DNA from: UBA1181 sp045617845
Lineage (GTDB): Bacteria > Bacteroidota > Bacteroidia > Bacteroidales > Paludibacteraceae
Length of the DNA stretch: 64,000 bases
Direction of reading: 5' to 3'
NCBI GenBank assembly: GCA_045617845.1
Contig: JAZLJL010000034.1
Span: forward strand, 1 to 64,000
This document shows, in pieces, positions 45,301 through 54,388 of this stretch (position 1 is its first letter; the number at the start of each line of letters is the position of its first letter). The position numbers were made by a program, and so were the translations under genes. The notes beneath the pieces were generated by a model. It made no database searches. It was not told the origin of the DNA and saw only the letters and a list, made by a program, of their open reading frames with translations.

Positions 45301-47459
45301 TCGTCATCAAAGCAACTTGGTCGATTATTCCAATAATAATCAGATTTCCAGAGCTGGTTTGTGTTTAATATTTTTTCATCGTCGTAAGGTAACAAATGTT
45401 TTCCCTTTAATGAGCTTGCGATGGATTGCATAGAACTTTGATAAAATTCATCAGTTGCCCCGCTTAAATTGGAATCATGGTTATAACCCATATTGTGCAT
45501 AAACTCATGGGACATAGCGGAATGCCACTGACTACTTCCATATTGGCTTCCGATCAAATATTCGACAAGCCCCAATTTACTTCCGGAGACAGACCCCAGA
45601 CCAGCATACTGATAGTATCTTCCGTCTACCATACACAAGTTAAATGAATGGCTCATCGTTTTCCTATACAAATTAAGTACATCATCAGGAGTAAGGTATT
45701 TTTCACCATCATTTGTGAAGAACTTATACTTCGAGTCTATCATGAAATGCTCCACCGTGTTTGAGGAAATCAAATAAGCGAATTGCGTAATCATAGAGAT
45801 CCATTCCCTACAGTGGGGAGCCTTCAAAATCGCCCATTGGTGATTCTCTCCTTGGGTGCTGAACGTACAATTCCAATTCACCTTCAATCGATTAAGGCTT
45901 CGGTAGAACTCATCATCAGCCTCCACTTTATAATCCTTGACAGAATAGACACCTTCAGCCACTTTATATTTCGTGAGAGGCATTATGGTATCGAATGTCG
46001 CTATCGGCTTCGAAGATCCATCTTTTAAGTATTTTGAAACCTTCACGTCCGCACAAGGATAAAGCATAAAAGAAGTAAGGTACAACACACCATTTTCCAC
46101 ATCGAGTGTCAAAGGACGAGCCACATTGAAATGGTACTGTTTCCAGTCTTGCGGTGTCTCGCTATTGCATAAGACACGTTTGGCGTTTTCGCCCATATCC
46201 TGTTCGGTCCACAAGAAATCGGTAGCTTCTCTTTCTGGGAAAACAAGCGTTTCCTCGGATTTCAAATAATCCAAACGCCAAGGCTCATCAACATCAACAC
46301 CAGCCAAACGTTTTATATAAATATTCCCATTCGAACTTGTCCCGCCATCGGTTCTAAATTCGCCCACAAGTTTCAATGTCTCCACATTCGCTTTCACACG
46401 GAACGAATACTTAAAATTATTCGGGTTATTTCCCGCCGTGACATAATCAGGAAAATCGCCTATCAGTTCATCATCGGCATATATTTTCACATTTCGGGCG
46501 CAAAGCATACAACCACCCTCCTTATACTTAAACAATGCGAAATACTCAGATTCGTTCTCGAGCAAATACGGAGACAAGTCGTACGTATACTCTTGCCACG
46601 TTGTCGTGAATTCATTCTTCACCCAATGCAAAGTGTCTTCTATGGCCGTGTATTCGGGGGCCCATAAGTCGTATTCCCTCTCTCCTGAAAAATGCGCACA
46701 ACTAATTTCCCCATTTGAAGAGATTCCTCCATCCGTCCTAAAATCACCCACAAGCAACAATTCCTTCGTATTCGGTTCTATCCTAAATGAATAAACGATA
46801 GAAGAATAACTTCCCGCCGCGACGGAATCAGGGAAAACATCAACCAACACACCATCCGCGAGTACCTCCACGTTTTGGGCACAAAGCATTTTTCCACCCG
46901 AACTATATATAAACTTGATGGTATAGTCATTTCTGCCATCGTCCGTCAAAAACTCGGAGAAATCGTATGTGTAGTAATCCCACTTAGTGGAAAAATCACC
47001 GGCAGACCAATTACCGCCGTTGGCGCTAACGACTCTTCTACCTTCATCATTCTTATACTTGTTTTTTATTGTCAACACACCTTTTGAATCAGCACGAGTG
47101 TCTTTTCTGCACACCGCTTTCACCACAACGTCATCTGACTTTTCTCCAAGAGAGAATTCCCAAGAAGCGTTTGCGGTATTATAATTCAAGGAATGTTCCA
47201 ACGTATCCGACAAGACCACTTCGCCATCAACTATTATCTGGAGATCCTTCACCATGAAACGATTCGTGCCTGTCACGAAATCGAACTGGAGTCTATTAAC
47301 GCCCTTTTCCACAGGCGAAGTCAACTGCCAGGAATAGGGTTGCCACTCAGTCGTAAAATCACGGCCATGCCATGCGCCCACTTCCACGCCCGAGGATTGG
47401 GCACAAACCATATTGAGCGAAAAGATAGTTGTAATAAGCAATGAGAAAAAATGTTTCAT
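42360..47459 (-). CDS. Giant secreted metzincin-type metalloprotease with beta-sandwich-like and BspA-like repeats
   Basis: 1699 aa; the ATG at 47459 is chosen for the signal peptide (ends MVCAQ). Three ~115-aa beta-rich modules follow (e.g. ending LVGDFRTDGGISSNGEI and LVGEFRTDGGTSSNGNI), probably carbohydrate-binding-like sandwiches. A catalytic domain carries SHEFMHNMGYNHD near residue 650, the HExxHxxGxxHD zinc site of metzincins. Two more sandwich modules, a leucine-rich region, two BspA-like ~200-aa modules and a Cys-rich insert (CSVCGLVLVP, ALGHEFGEW) follow. The end IIRDNRVIIIRDGEEWTV is shared with the M60-type protein. A surface protease acting on host or microbial glycoproteins is the likely role. 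Confidence 0.85.
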   Translation of the reverse strand: MKHFFSLLITTIFSLNMVCAQSSGVEVGAWHGRDFTTEWQPYSWQLTSPVEKGVNRLQFDFVTGTNRFMVKDLQIIVDGEVVLSDTLEHSLNYNTANASWEFSLGEKSDDVVVKAVCRKDTRADSKGVLTIKNKYKNDEGRRVVSANGGNWSAGDFSTKWDYYTYDFSEFLTDDGRNDYTIKFIYSSGGKMLCAQNVEVLADGVLVDVFPDSVAAGSYSSIVYSFRIEPNTKELLLVGDFRTDGGISSNGEISCAHFSGEREYDLWAPEYTAIEDTLHWVKNEFTTTWQEYTYDLSPYLLENESEYFALFKYKEGGCMLCARNVKIYADDELIGDFPDYVTAGNNPNNFKYSFRVKANVETLKLVGEFRTDGGTSSNGNIYIKRLAGVDVDEPWRLDYLKSEETLVFPEREATDFLWTEQDMGENAKRVLCNSETPQDWKQYHFNVARPLTLDVENGVLYLTSFMLYPCADVKVSKYLKDGSSKPIATFDTIMPLTKYKVAEGVYSVKDYKVEADDEFYRSLNRLKVNWNCTFSTQGENHQWAILKAPHCREWISMITQFAYLISSNTVEHFMIDSKYKFFTNDGEKYLTPDDVLNLYRKTMSHSFNLCMVDGRYYQYAGLGSVSGSKLGLVEYLIGSQYGSSQWHSAMSHEFMHNMGYNHDSNLSGATDEFYQSSMQSIASSLKGKHLLPYDDEKILNTNQLWKSDYYWNNRPSCFDDEAGDIKTTIVQNWNTDTVPRQFEERTWDLTDLVAVGQNLVKYQHNSGYYGLYIKDFEIIVDGKVVISDTSEIFVGEKETPEFLFDLQEKPQSVIVRAKVMTDGGGDNSNGTMKHVCISQPNEYYKARLYNWGENSFSSEYEDYTWDFSKKHILTGDNTLQFFHVNTSDIMLKDVEIWSDGMLIVSDTTERKVGDAANFDFNLPTVPESFVVKAKVMTVGSETSNGEIRLINHPDIPEIEDTTTIFVIPEGTTSLSTNQYMGKVYKEVVFPSTMLLTGDGAFLDCFNLEKITFKDGGPVDIGEHCFRGCENIKEVILGEGVQTIHGSAFRNANVLSELTLPKSVRYISTNSAIPKTTKLRVYQDSYALLFALNNGYDFEIIDAADHSDSPILDFQSVTVTEPGTLHELLNYSTKRVVVSGPLNEEDFAYLHLMANEEILTSLDLSNASFVFEDELVYEEHQNEAGKTTSDYLLAYCTKIRKLILPSSVGEVPERFCSHSNLTSAEVPDNVSVVGADAFSYCSKLETVAIGKNVTEMKQGVFYQSNVKNVYVKPITPPSLGKVEFSYSPTIHVHPEFLEVYLASDWANFGTIVGDLEYAILDEEHEYGEWDTLRSTTCTESGLRMRMCLHNNCEAHEFDTIAAPGHMEEVLEYVDPTCLTVGWEEGAKCSVCGLVLVPQTEIPALGHEFGEWETVLEPTCENTGIRRRVCLRDNCEAKENVVLVAEDCPDSLVITSQTITFVEPGTLSQYLRSSVRTATISGPLNGTDVKYLRQLINEGSLESLDLSDATFVKGGEAYFNDNYVKKDNVISDSMFFRCENLKHVVLPTSVTEIGKAAFHYSGIEELLLPDNVTELGYNVFCHCDHMKTLTVEENVSFVSGFYNSPIKNIYLMSKTPTEVKRLAFNSHPVIHVYKESLEAYQNSDWAGYGTIVGDLDEILQMEALGVEETVADKPQVWKIIRDNRVIIIRDGEEWTVTGQKIR

Positions 47460-47507
47460 ACGCAGTTCTAATTTAAGGTTCAACAAATTACGGGGAAGGA
47501 TCTCTAT

Positions 47508-47627
47508 TCAATAACATGTACCTGGCGTCCCAACAATGACGGACTCCGTCCTCACCGGCAACGAGGCGAACAAAGACGCACAGGACAATACCATGCGTGA
47601 CAATCGTGGAAGAAAGGATATTTTCAT
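47508..47627 (-). pseudogene. Remnant of a third BspA-like protease gene
   Basis: A 39-codon frame from ATG 47627 encodes a signal peptide (FLPRLSRMVLSCASLFASLP) and then TESVIVGTPGTCY-stop. The 1106-aa protein begins in the same way (RLGMTCVMILAAWMAMAES then VSVTTPGTL), so this is the 5' end of a related gene cut off after the first strand of the LRR module. It lies directly upstream of the metzincin gene, which may have replaced the lost body. Confidence 0.65.
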
Positions 47628-47804
47628 AAGATTCGATTTATTACTACCATTAAAACAAAATGAACTCACACTAACATCGATGATAAATATATAAAACAAA
47701 ATCAACCAAAACAAACAATTGGATAAAATATTCTCAAAAATCAAACAAAACAACGGAAATATGGGTACGTGGTAACCCAATACGAACGAAGGGAAAATCC
47801 AAAA

Positions 47805-49622
47805 TCAATTAATAACCACCCGAAAATGGGCTTGTCCAATGGTAATCAAATAAACGCCACCACGTCCTAACACCAAACATTCATGATTTGTGTGCGCATG
47901 GATCTGTTTCACCATGCAGCCAACGACGTCATACACCAAGACATCTTTCCCCGCCGCATTCTTCACACATAGGGATTTTCCGTCTCCACACACCACAACC
48001 ACATCGTTTTCCACGTATGGGACATTCGTTCCGTCCATCAGAGGAATCATCTCCTCCTCAAAAGACCCGCAACTATCCAGCATGCACGTATGGCGCCGGA
48101 TTCCAGGTTCAGTACTAGTCGCCACCTTCGTCGTGTCCCACGCTCCGAACACATGGGGGCATGGTTTCAATAATAGTTTCTTATTATCTTGGAGTCCTTC
48201 ATTGTCAAAACGGACGGTCGGATTTTCGCCACGGTAATAGGCGTCCTCGCTTTCGTAGATGGAAAGCGCCACGGACACACCCGGCAGAGACGCCACATCA
48301 GATTGTCCGGTCGGAACCGAATGGACGAACGAAAAATCCTTCGTCATCTCATCCCGGAAAGTACCCTTAGGGATAAAGACAGGGGCACCCAATGGAGCAA
48401 GGACTTCGCCTGCTTCATCCACAAATTCCGCGACCATATACGCATCAAAGAAACAAGGAGCGACCCCCGTGTTCTTAACGGAGAGGTTCAACGTGTTCGT
48501 CGTAGTCTGGGAATCAGAGACCGACAAAAGCTCCGCATCCAAGATTCTGAAATTATAGCCGATCACCTTGGTCATGGAGTCCACATGGACCTTATTGTCC
48601 TTATAGAACAGATAACCGGCGTCGCTGTCCTGGTCCAGCACATAGTAAGTCAAGTGAGCCACCATGATCGCCTTCTTCCACCGTTCGAGCGTCCATTTAT
48701 AATAGTTGCCGGGGATAACGTCGGTATAGGTCAGGAGCGTCGCGTAACCATCATGGTTTTCGCCTATCGTAGGCAAGTTCGCCTCGTAAGCGGGAATCAG
48801 TTCCCTTTCCCTATCGGGGGTGGCGATCAGGCCATCATCACGCTTCGCGATGCCAAGAGAAAGAGCGTGTTTGTAGACTTCGCCGCGTCCGCTGGAAGGC
48901 AAGACGATCCACGTCTTTTTGAAAAGAGAGGCATAATAATCCAACATATCCATCTCCACCGAATCGGAAGGCATTTGGGTACCCGAAAATCCGGACACAT
49001 GCCATTCGCCCCAATTGCCGAAAGTACGGATGTCGATGTATTCTATTCGAGGGTCGCCATCGTATTTTTCCGCCATAGCCTTGGCGAAATCCTTTTGCGC
49101 CTGCAGGTAGACGGGATCATCCCAGCGCGGCACCGCGACAGTATAACCCCGATAAGTGGCATAATCCTTTTGCGCCCCATTTTCGTAGACGAATTTCGGG
49201 GTCCAGTCATAATCCTCTTCAATGGTGAAATTGTTTTTCTCACCCTTCGACGACGAGTACGGAAGGACACGTAAAGCGTAACCCAAGCCATGGGCTTCAC
49301 ATAAATCCAACAGTTTGTCGAGTTCCGTCCAATCATAGACACCCTCTTCAGGATTCAACTTATCCCAACGTTGGTAACCCGAGCCATGGGAGACCACATC
49401 CCACGCCTTGTTGTTGAGAGAACCGCAGTAAGAATATTCCCATTCGGGCACAAAATTCCACTTACCGGAGACGGGAACCGTAAAGCCCTTGTGGGGATTG
49501 ACAAGGATACCATCGAAAGGATTAAGGGGAAAATTGTTTTTCGACATACGGACAGGGGTCGCTTGGGCGAACAGTCCAGCAGCGACGCTCAACAAGACAA
49601 ATATGAAATATAGTTTCCTCAT
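47805..49622 (-). CDS. DUF4832/DUF4874-like TIM-barrel protein with T9SS sorting domain
   Basis: 605 aa from the ATG at 49622 (signal ends GLFAQ). The N-terminal half fits the DUF4874/DUF4832 pair: NPHKGFTVPVSGKWNF, YQRWDKLNPEEGVYDWTELD, then DPRIEYIDIRTFGNWGEWHV, a beta-alpha barrel with the Glu/Trp-rich active-site style of glycoside hydrolases. A ~65-aa Cys-containing insert (CPHVFGAWDTT, HTCMLDSCGS) resembles that of the metzincin gene. The C-terminal ~70 residues form a type A sorting domain (LVYDVVGCMVKQIHAH, GGVYLITIGQAHFRVVI). It is probably exported by the type IX system and acts on glycans; the substrate is unknown. Confidence 0.82.
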   Translation of the reverse strand: MRKLYFIFVLLSVAAGLFAQATPVRMSKNNFPLNPFDGILVNPHKGFTVPVSGKWNFVPEWEYSYCGSLNNKAWDVVSHGSGYQRWDKLNPEEGVYDWTELDKLLDLCEAHGLGYALRVLPYSSSKGEKNNFTIEEDYDWTPKFVYENGAQKDYATYRGYTVAVPRWDDPVYLQAQKDFAKAMAEKYDGDPRIEYIDIRTFGNWGEWHVSGFSGTQMPSDSVEMDMLDYYASLFKKTWIVLPSSGRGEVYKHALSLGIAKRDDGLIATPDRERELIPAYEANLPTIGENHDGYATLLTYTDVIPGNYYKWTLERWKKAIMVAHLTYYVLDQDSDAGYLFYKDNKVHVDSMTKVIGYNFRILDAELLSVSDSQTTTNTLNLSVKNTGVAPCFFDAYMVAEFVDEAGEVLAPLGAPVFIPKGTFRDEMTKDFSFVHSVPTGQSDVASLPGVSVALSIYESEDAYYRGENPTVRFDNEGLQDNKKLLLKPCPHVFGAWDTTKVATSTEPGIRRHTCMLDSCGSFEEEMIPLMDGTNVPYVENDVVVVCGDGKSLCVKNAAGKDVLVYDVVGCMVKQIHAHTNHECLVLGRGGVYLITIGQAHFRVVIN

Positions 49623-49686
49623 ACGAACAAAATAATCACAAAGGGGAAGAGAAGAAGAGGAGATGCGGAGATTTCCACAACGCACA

Positions 49687-50649
49687 TCAATCCTGGTCCT
49701 TGCGCAAGCCCCTACGGTGTTTACTCAACTGATAAGAGTTGACGAGATTTTGCCAAAGCACATAAGTAGCCGGTGCAATCGCCACAACAGGAGAGAAGAA
49801 GGTCTGCGCCATCCAAATCGCCAGGATAGTGTTCTTTTGGCCATAGGCCTGACCGCTGGCGACCTTATTATGGTAGAGTTTTCCGAGCTTACGGCCGATG
49901 GTGAATTGGGACAAGCAACAGAGCAGTGAGACCAGCGCCATATTGAAGGCCTGCGGACGTTCGCTAGGGTCCATTCCCAACAAATCATGCGTTGTACGCG
50001 ACATCAGGAGTACCAATGCGATGGTCCAGAGCCAGAAAGAGATTCCTTGCTTCTCGCGCAAAAAAGAATACACCGGTTTAACGAAACGTTTCAGGAACAA
50101 AGCGCAAAGGAACGGACCGAAGATAAGAGGGAAAGCCTTCATACAGATTGTACCGAAAGCCTCGAAAAATGTAAGGTCCCCCGCACCCGCTCCGTGCGCC
50201 CCGATAAGGGAGAAATAAAACGGTGCGAAGAAAGCCACGAGAAGATTACTGCTGATGCTATACGTGATGAGTCCCGACACGGTACCACCCAACAAACCAG
50301 TGATGACAGGCGCCGAAGTGGCGGTTGGCGCCAAAAGGCATATCAATCCTCCCTCCGCCACCCTCAAGTCTAATTTGAAGGTCAACAAATAGAAAAGGAT
50401 ACAACCGACGAATTGGATAAGAAGGAGATAGAGATGCCAACGCTTCCACCAGAATTGTCTAAAATTCACCTTGCAATAAACAATCAGCAACATCACGAAA
50501 AGCATATATTTCGTAATGAAAGTGATATCCTTCAGCGGTTCGTCCATGAAATACTTCGTGACGAAAGAGACATCCACGAACACCCAATGGAAGACGATTC
50601 CGATCATCATTGAGATGAACAAGGCGTATGTTTTCAAAAAGTTGATCAT
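49687..50649 (-). CDS. Bile acid:sodium symporter family (BASS/SBF) transporter
   Basis: 320 aa with about nine or ten hydrophobic segments. The conserved region CLLAPTATSAPVITGLLGG (~104-122) and the C-terminal GQAYGQKNTILAIWMAQTFF (~263-282) are the crossover-type motifs of the SBF-like family. Members carry organic anions such as bile acids, keto acids or pantothenate with sodium; the substrate here is unknown. It ends 65 bp before the glycosidase-like gene and is separated from hisS by a terminator. Confidence 0.85.
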   Translation of the reverse strand: MINFLKTYALFISMMIGIVFHWVFVDVSFVTKYFMDEPLKDITFITKYMLFVMLLIVYCKVNFRQFWWKRWHLYLLLIQFVGCILFYLLTFKLDLRVAEGGLICLLAPTATSAPVITGLLGGTVSGLITYSISSNLLVAFFAPFYFSLIGAHGAGAGDLTFFEAFGTICMKAFPLIFGPFLCALFLKRFVKPVYSFLREKQGISFWLWTIALVLLMSRTTHDLLGMDPSERPQAFNMALVSLLCCLSQFTIGRKLGKLYHNKVASGQAYGQKNTILAIWMAQTFFSPVVAIAPATYVLWQNLVNSYQLSKHRRGLRKDQD

Positions 50650-50660
50650 CTTGTGGCACT

Positions 50661-50695
50661 AAAAAGAGCGTGCATATCCGAGAGGACACGCACGC
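50661..50695 (-). terminator. Intrinsic terminator of hisS
   Basis: GCGTGC (50668-50673) pairs with GCACGC (50690-50695) with an inner CC/GG pair. On the minus strand it is followed by CTCTTTTT. Confidence 0.75.
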
Positions 50696-50719
50696 GGTAT
50701 AACATTCGGAGCAAAGGAT

Positions 50720-52087
50720 TTATTTTCCGCCCAATGAAAGGATAGCCTCCTCCACGCTGACGAGTTTTTGCTCGCCCGTGGCCATATCCTTGAGCATAAT
50801 TTTCCGTTCCTTCATCTCGGTGTCGCCGATAATAGCTACGAACGGGATTCCCTTGCCATCGGCATACCCCATCTGTTTCTTCATTTTCGCAGGTTCAGGG
50901 AACACCTCAGCGGCGATGCCGGCGGCGCGCACTTGTTTCAAGCACTGCATAGCATATTTCAGTTCCTCCTCACCGAAAGTGACGAAGATAAGTTTCGTGG
51001 ATTGAAGCATTTCCGCAGGGTAGAGATCCAATTGGTTCAACACGTCATAGATGCGGTCAGCGCCAAAGGAGATTCCGACACCGGAAACGCCCTCCATACC
51101 GAAGACGCCAGTCAAGTTATCGTAACGTCCACCACCGGTGATACTACCGATCTGCACGTCCTTCGCCTTCACCTCGAAGATGGCGCCCGTGTAGTAGTTC
51201 AAGCCTCTGGCGAGTGTCAAGTCCAACTCGACCTCCGTCTGCACGCCAAGGATACGCACGTAATCAAGGATGGTGGATACCTCCTCCACGCCTTTAAGTC
51301 CGACCTCAGAAGAGGCGAGCACCTCACGGATAGTCTGGAGTTTCTCCTCGTTAGATCCCTGCAACAAAATGATAGGCTGCAGTTTGGCGATAGACTCCTC
51401 AGGTATTCCCTTAGAAGCCAATTCAGCGTTCACGTTCTCCAAACCGATCTTATCCAATTTATCGATCGCCACGGTAATGTCGACAATCTTGTCAGCCTGT
51501 CCGATCACTTCCGCGATACCCGTCAAAATCTTTCTGTTATTGATTTTGATGCACACATTCACCTTCAGACGACGATAGACCTCGTCCACGATCTGCATCA
51601 GTTCCACCTCATTCATCAAAGAATCGCTACCGACCACGTCCACATCACACTGATAGAACTCGCGGTATCTACCCTTCTGCGGCTTGTCGGCGCGCCATAC
51701 AGGTTGGATCTGGAAACGTTTGAACGGGAAACTCAGTTTATCCCTGTTCATCACCACAAAGCGGGCGAAAGGGACCGTCAGGTCATAACGCAACCCCTTC
51801 TCCGAGATTTTCTTGATCAGTTTCACGGAATTACGCTCTTCCAACTCGGATTGCTCCACATCAGAGAGGAAATCACCGGAATTAAGCACCTTAAAGAGAA
51901 GTTTATCGCCCTCATCACCGTACTTTCCCATCAAAGTGGAGAGATTCTCCATGGCAGGAGTCTCGATTTGTTGGAAACCGTAAAGCCTAAAAACTTCCTT
52001 GATGGTATTGAAAATATAATTGCGACGCGCCATTTCTATAGGTGCGAAGTCTCTGGTACCCTTAGGTATGGATGGTTTTTGTGCCAT
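50720..52087 (-). CDS. hisS: Histidyl-tRNA synthetase
   Basis: 455 aa. Class II motifs: IPKGTRDFAPIEMARR at the N terminus, motif 2 in YREFYQCDVDVVGSDSLMNE (~121-140), the His-binding LARGLNYYTGAIFEVKA (~290-306) and motif 3 GGGRYDNLTGVFGMEGVSGVGISFGADRI split across ~316-345. The C-terminal anticodon-binding domain ends MLKDMATGEQKLVSVEEAI. It charges tRNA-His in the cytosol. The gene is monocistronic with its own promoter and terminator. Confidence 0.98.
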   Translation of the reverse strand: MAQKPSIPKGTRDFAPIEMARRNYIFNTIKEVFRLYGFQQIETPAMENLSTLMGKYGDEGDKLLFKVLNSGDFLSDVEQSELEERNSVKLIKKISEKGLRYDLTVPFARFVVMNRDKLSFPFKRFQIQPVWRADKPQKGRYREFYQCDVDVVGSDSLMNEVELMQIVDEVYRRLKVNVCIKINNRKILTGIAEVIGQADKIVDITVAIDKLDKIGLENVNAELASKGIPEESIAKLQPIILLQGSNEEKLQTIREVLASSEVGLKGVEEVSTILDYVRILGVQTEVELDLTLARGLNYYTGAIFEVKAKDVQIGSITGGGRYDNLTGVFGMEGVSGVGISFGADRIYDVLNQLDLYPAEMLQSTKLIFVTFGEEELKYAMQCLKQVRAAGIAAEVFPEPAKMKKQMGYADGKGIPFVAIIGDTEMKERKIMLKDMATGEQKLVSVEEAILSLGGK

Positions 52088-52124
52088 AACGCTATCTGTT
52101 ACTAAATTTTGAGCGCGAAGTTAG

Positions 52125-52132
52125 CAAATTTA
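52125..52132 (-). promoter_or_regulatory. -7 element of hisS
   Basis: TAAATTTG on the minus strand, 37 bp upstream of the start at 52087. Confidence 0.55.
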
Positions 52133-52446
52133 TTCCTTTATATGAGAGAAAAAAGGTCATTAATAAATTTGAATCAGACAGATAGGTTGTTCCCCGTTCG
52201 AAGCGACAATTAACCGACTATATATCAACACGATAACCAAACAGTATCAATTAGGGAATCTATAAAAGGAATTGTCTGCCCATCCTTCAAACGGAAGGAA
52301 GAAAATATCCGGCAAGGAAAGAGAAACATATTATCCGCCAAAAACAAAAACAGAAAAAATAGCAACCGTTTTCTAAAAAAAGCATTATATTAGCGGATGT
52401 TATTTACACTCAATTAATCTTTTAATCTTAAAATATATAATGGTAT
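52133..52446. other. Noncoding stretch between hisS and the DUF4197 gene
   Basis: About 310 bp, A+T-rich, without a credible gene. TATATTAG near 52387 is one base from the -7 consensus and may start the + transcript. A small stem (TCCTTC/GAAGGA near 52290) is the only other structure seen. Confidence 0.5.
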
Positions 52447-53334
52447 ATGGGTAGCTTATTAAACGATGTATTCTCAACGATATCCAATGTAGCCAAAAGC
52501 AAAGCGGCGAAGGACATCATCAATTCCCTAGGCAACGGAACAGCGAAAGACGTGATCAACGCCATCAACGGAGGAGGTCAATTAGACATAGCGGCCGGTT
52601 TGAAGGCGGCACTGAAAGTCGGCATCGAGGCAGCGGCGGAAAACCTTGGAAAGAAGGACGGATTCTTAGCGGACGCCGCAGTAAAGATCGGCATACCGGA
52701 AGAGGCACTCACCGTATTCAACGCAGTGCAATCCCTTTCACAGAACCAGACATTCAACTCCCTTTTGAGCGCTACTGGCGCATCTATTCCTAGTTCGGAC
52801 ACGATCGTCACCCTATTCAACAGGGCAGCGGAAGATGCGGCGCCAAAGTCAGTGGACATCTTCGCCGACGCCATCACAGGGATGGGCATAGGAGACGCAA
52901 AGAACATCCTGTTCGGCGCAGACAACGCAGCCACCGCCTACTTGAAAGATAACACGTTCACGCAACTACAGAACGCATTCATACCATCCATCACGAATTC
53001 ACTCGGAGCGGTGAAAATCGCCAACACCACGCCACTTGCGGCTTGGGACACATTCGCCACATACAACAACAAATTGGTGGAGATGATGGACAGCAAAGCG
53101 GTGAAGTCCGCGCTAGAATTAGCGAGAATGACAGGACTTCTCAAAGACGAGTACTTCGAGAAGCTAGGGTACATCAAGCCAGTCACCACAAACCTTTCCG
53201 ACTACATCACAGGCAAAGCGCTCAACGGTTTGTTCCTGAAAGTGTCCGAGAAGGAATACGATATCCGCCACAACGCAAGCGCGCGTGTCAGCGACGTATT
53301 GAAGAATGTGTTCGGACAGTTGGACGGCAAATAA
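52447..53334 (+). CDS. DUF4197-like protein
   Basis: 295 aa, Ala/Asn/Ser-rich and helical. The region from GGQLDIAAGLKAALKVGIEAA through LADAAVKIGIPE and TFTQLQNAFIPSITNSLG matches the DUF4197 signature, usually found in exported or lipid-anchored Bacteroidota and proteobacterial proteins. Here no signal peptide is present (start MGSLLNDVFSTISN), so the protein may be cytosolic or use another export path. The ATG at 52447 is the only good start. It stands alone before a terminator. Function unknown. Confidence 0.8.
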   Translation: MGSLLNDVFSTISNVAKSKAAKDIINSLGNGTAKDVINAINGGGQLDIAAGLKAALKVGIEAAAENLGKKDGFLADAAVKIGIPEEALTVFNAVQSLSQNQTFNSLLSATGASIPSSDTIVTLFNRAAEDAAPKSVDIFADAITGMGIGDAKNILFGADNAATAYLKDNTFTQLQNAFIPSITNSLGAVKIANTTPLAAWDTFATYNNKLVEMMDSKAVKSALELARMTGLLKDEYFEKLGYIKPVTTNLSDYITGKALNGLFLKVSEKEYDIRHNASARVSDVLKNVFGQLDGK

Positions 53335-53361
53335 CAGGCGGCAATATCCGCATAAAAAGCG

Positions 53362-53396
53362 AAAGGAGACCAATCAAAGTCTCCTTTTGTTTTTAT
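53362..53396. terminator. Intrinsic terminator between convergent genes
   Basis: AAAGGAGAC (53362-53370) pairs with GTCTCCTTT (53379-53387), followed by TGTTTTT. Confidence 0.82.
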
Positions 53397-53437
53397 CATC
53401 ATGTTCCATTCCCTTTAAAAACGGAGGAACCAGCATA

Positions 53438-54388
53438 TCAGTTCGAATAGGATGGAATTCTAATCAAATCCTTTTGTGCGACAAAATGAGGCAATAAACG
53501 TTTGATAGGGGCAATCACCAAGGCAGAAAGGCCCAACGTCAACACAAAATGAAGGAGGGCAAGCAAACTAGGGTCAAAATCCAGACGGGACATCAGCACG
53601 TTTGTCATGCGGACAATCGGATAATGGGAAATCAAAACGATCAAACTGCATCTCCCCACATAAGAGACGAAAGGGATCACCCGCAAGTGGTTAGATATGG
53701 AAAGGATCGCCAGAGTGCCGCTCATTCCGCATAGATACAACGCCAAGATATTCATATGGAAATCATTGTTCAAGTAATAGCAAACTCCGCTAAATAAAGT
53801 GGTCAGAGCCAATGCCGCGACACAAAGCGCAACCGTATTCACAACAGAAGGCTCGTCGGTCAAGAAATTGGTTTTCTGGCGAAGGAAATAACCGAAGACA
53901 AAGAAAGGGAGACAACTAAAAGCGGTACCGACACGGAAAGGCAAAGCGCCCGCGAACGAGAAAACGACGCCTAAGACAAGCGATATGGCCATCAAAGCGA
54001 AATCATTCTTCACAGACAACCTCAACGCACAAAAGATCACATTCATTTCGAACAGACAGAGGAGAAACCACAGAGGAACATTCCAATTCCTCAAGGCATC
54101 GCCGATATGAGGCGCACAATAGGTCCCTATAAACACGAAAAGGGAATTGAAGAACAAAAAAGGAATAAGAATCTTATTCATTTTATGAAGAACAAAATCC
54201 ACAAACCCAGAATAGGTCTTGAAAAAGAGTCCAGACAAAATAAAATACAAAGGCATACGCACTGACTCCAATTGCAACTGTAACGGATAATTGATATGAT
54301 AACAATCATCCAAGACATGAGTCATAACCACCAAAATAATACAAAAGCCTTTCGCCGTATCGATAAACTCGATTCTCTTCTTTCCCAT
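53438..54388 (-). CDS. Acyltransferase family (OafA/Acyl_transf_3) membrane protein
   Basis: 316 aa from the ATG at 54388; a longer frame upstream lacks family similarity. The N terminus reads RIEFIDTAKGFCIILVVMTHV, the acyltransferase-3 motif with the conserved His, followed by MPLYFILSGLFFKTY and about nine further membrane helices. Such enzymes move acyl groups from the cytosol to surface sugars (LPS, capsule or secreted glycans). No glycosyltransferases lie next to it. The acceptor is unknown. It reads away from the MITE-like region. Confidence 0.88.
   Translation of the reverse strand: MGKKRIEFIDTAKGFCIILVVMTHVLDDCYHINYPLQLQLESVRMPLYFILSGLFFKTYSGFVDFVLHKMNKILIPFLFFNSLFVFIGTYCAPHIGDALRNWNVPLWFLLCLFEMNVIFCALRLSVKNDFALMAISLVLGVVFSFAGALPFRVGTAFSCLPFFVFGYFLRQKTNFLTDEPSVVNTVALCVAALALTTLFSGVCYYLNNDFHMNILALYLCGMSGTLAILSISNHLRVIPFVSYVGRCSLIVLISHYPIVRMTNVLMSRLDFDPSLLALLHFVLTLGLSALVIAPIKRLLPHFVAQKDLIRIPSYSN

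Noticed and set aside
47628..47780. Longer version of the remnant frame (90 codons)
   Set aside because: The extra N-terminal part is A+T-rich hydrophobic noise; the recognisable signal peptide starts at 47627.
50768..52105. 445-codon frame antisense to hisS
   Set aside because: hisS is certain on the other strand; the long shadow frame results from its codon bias.
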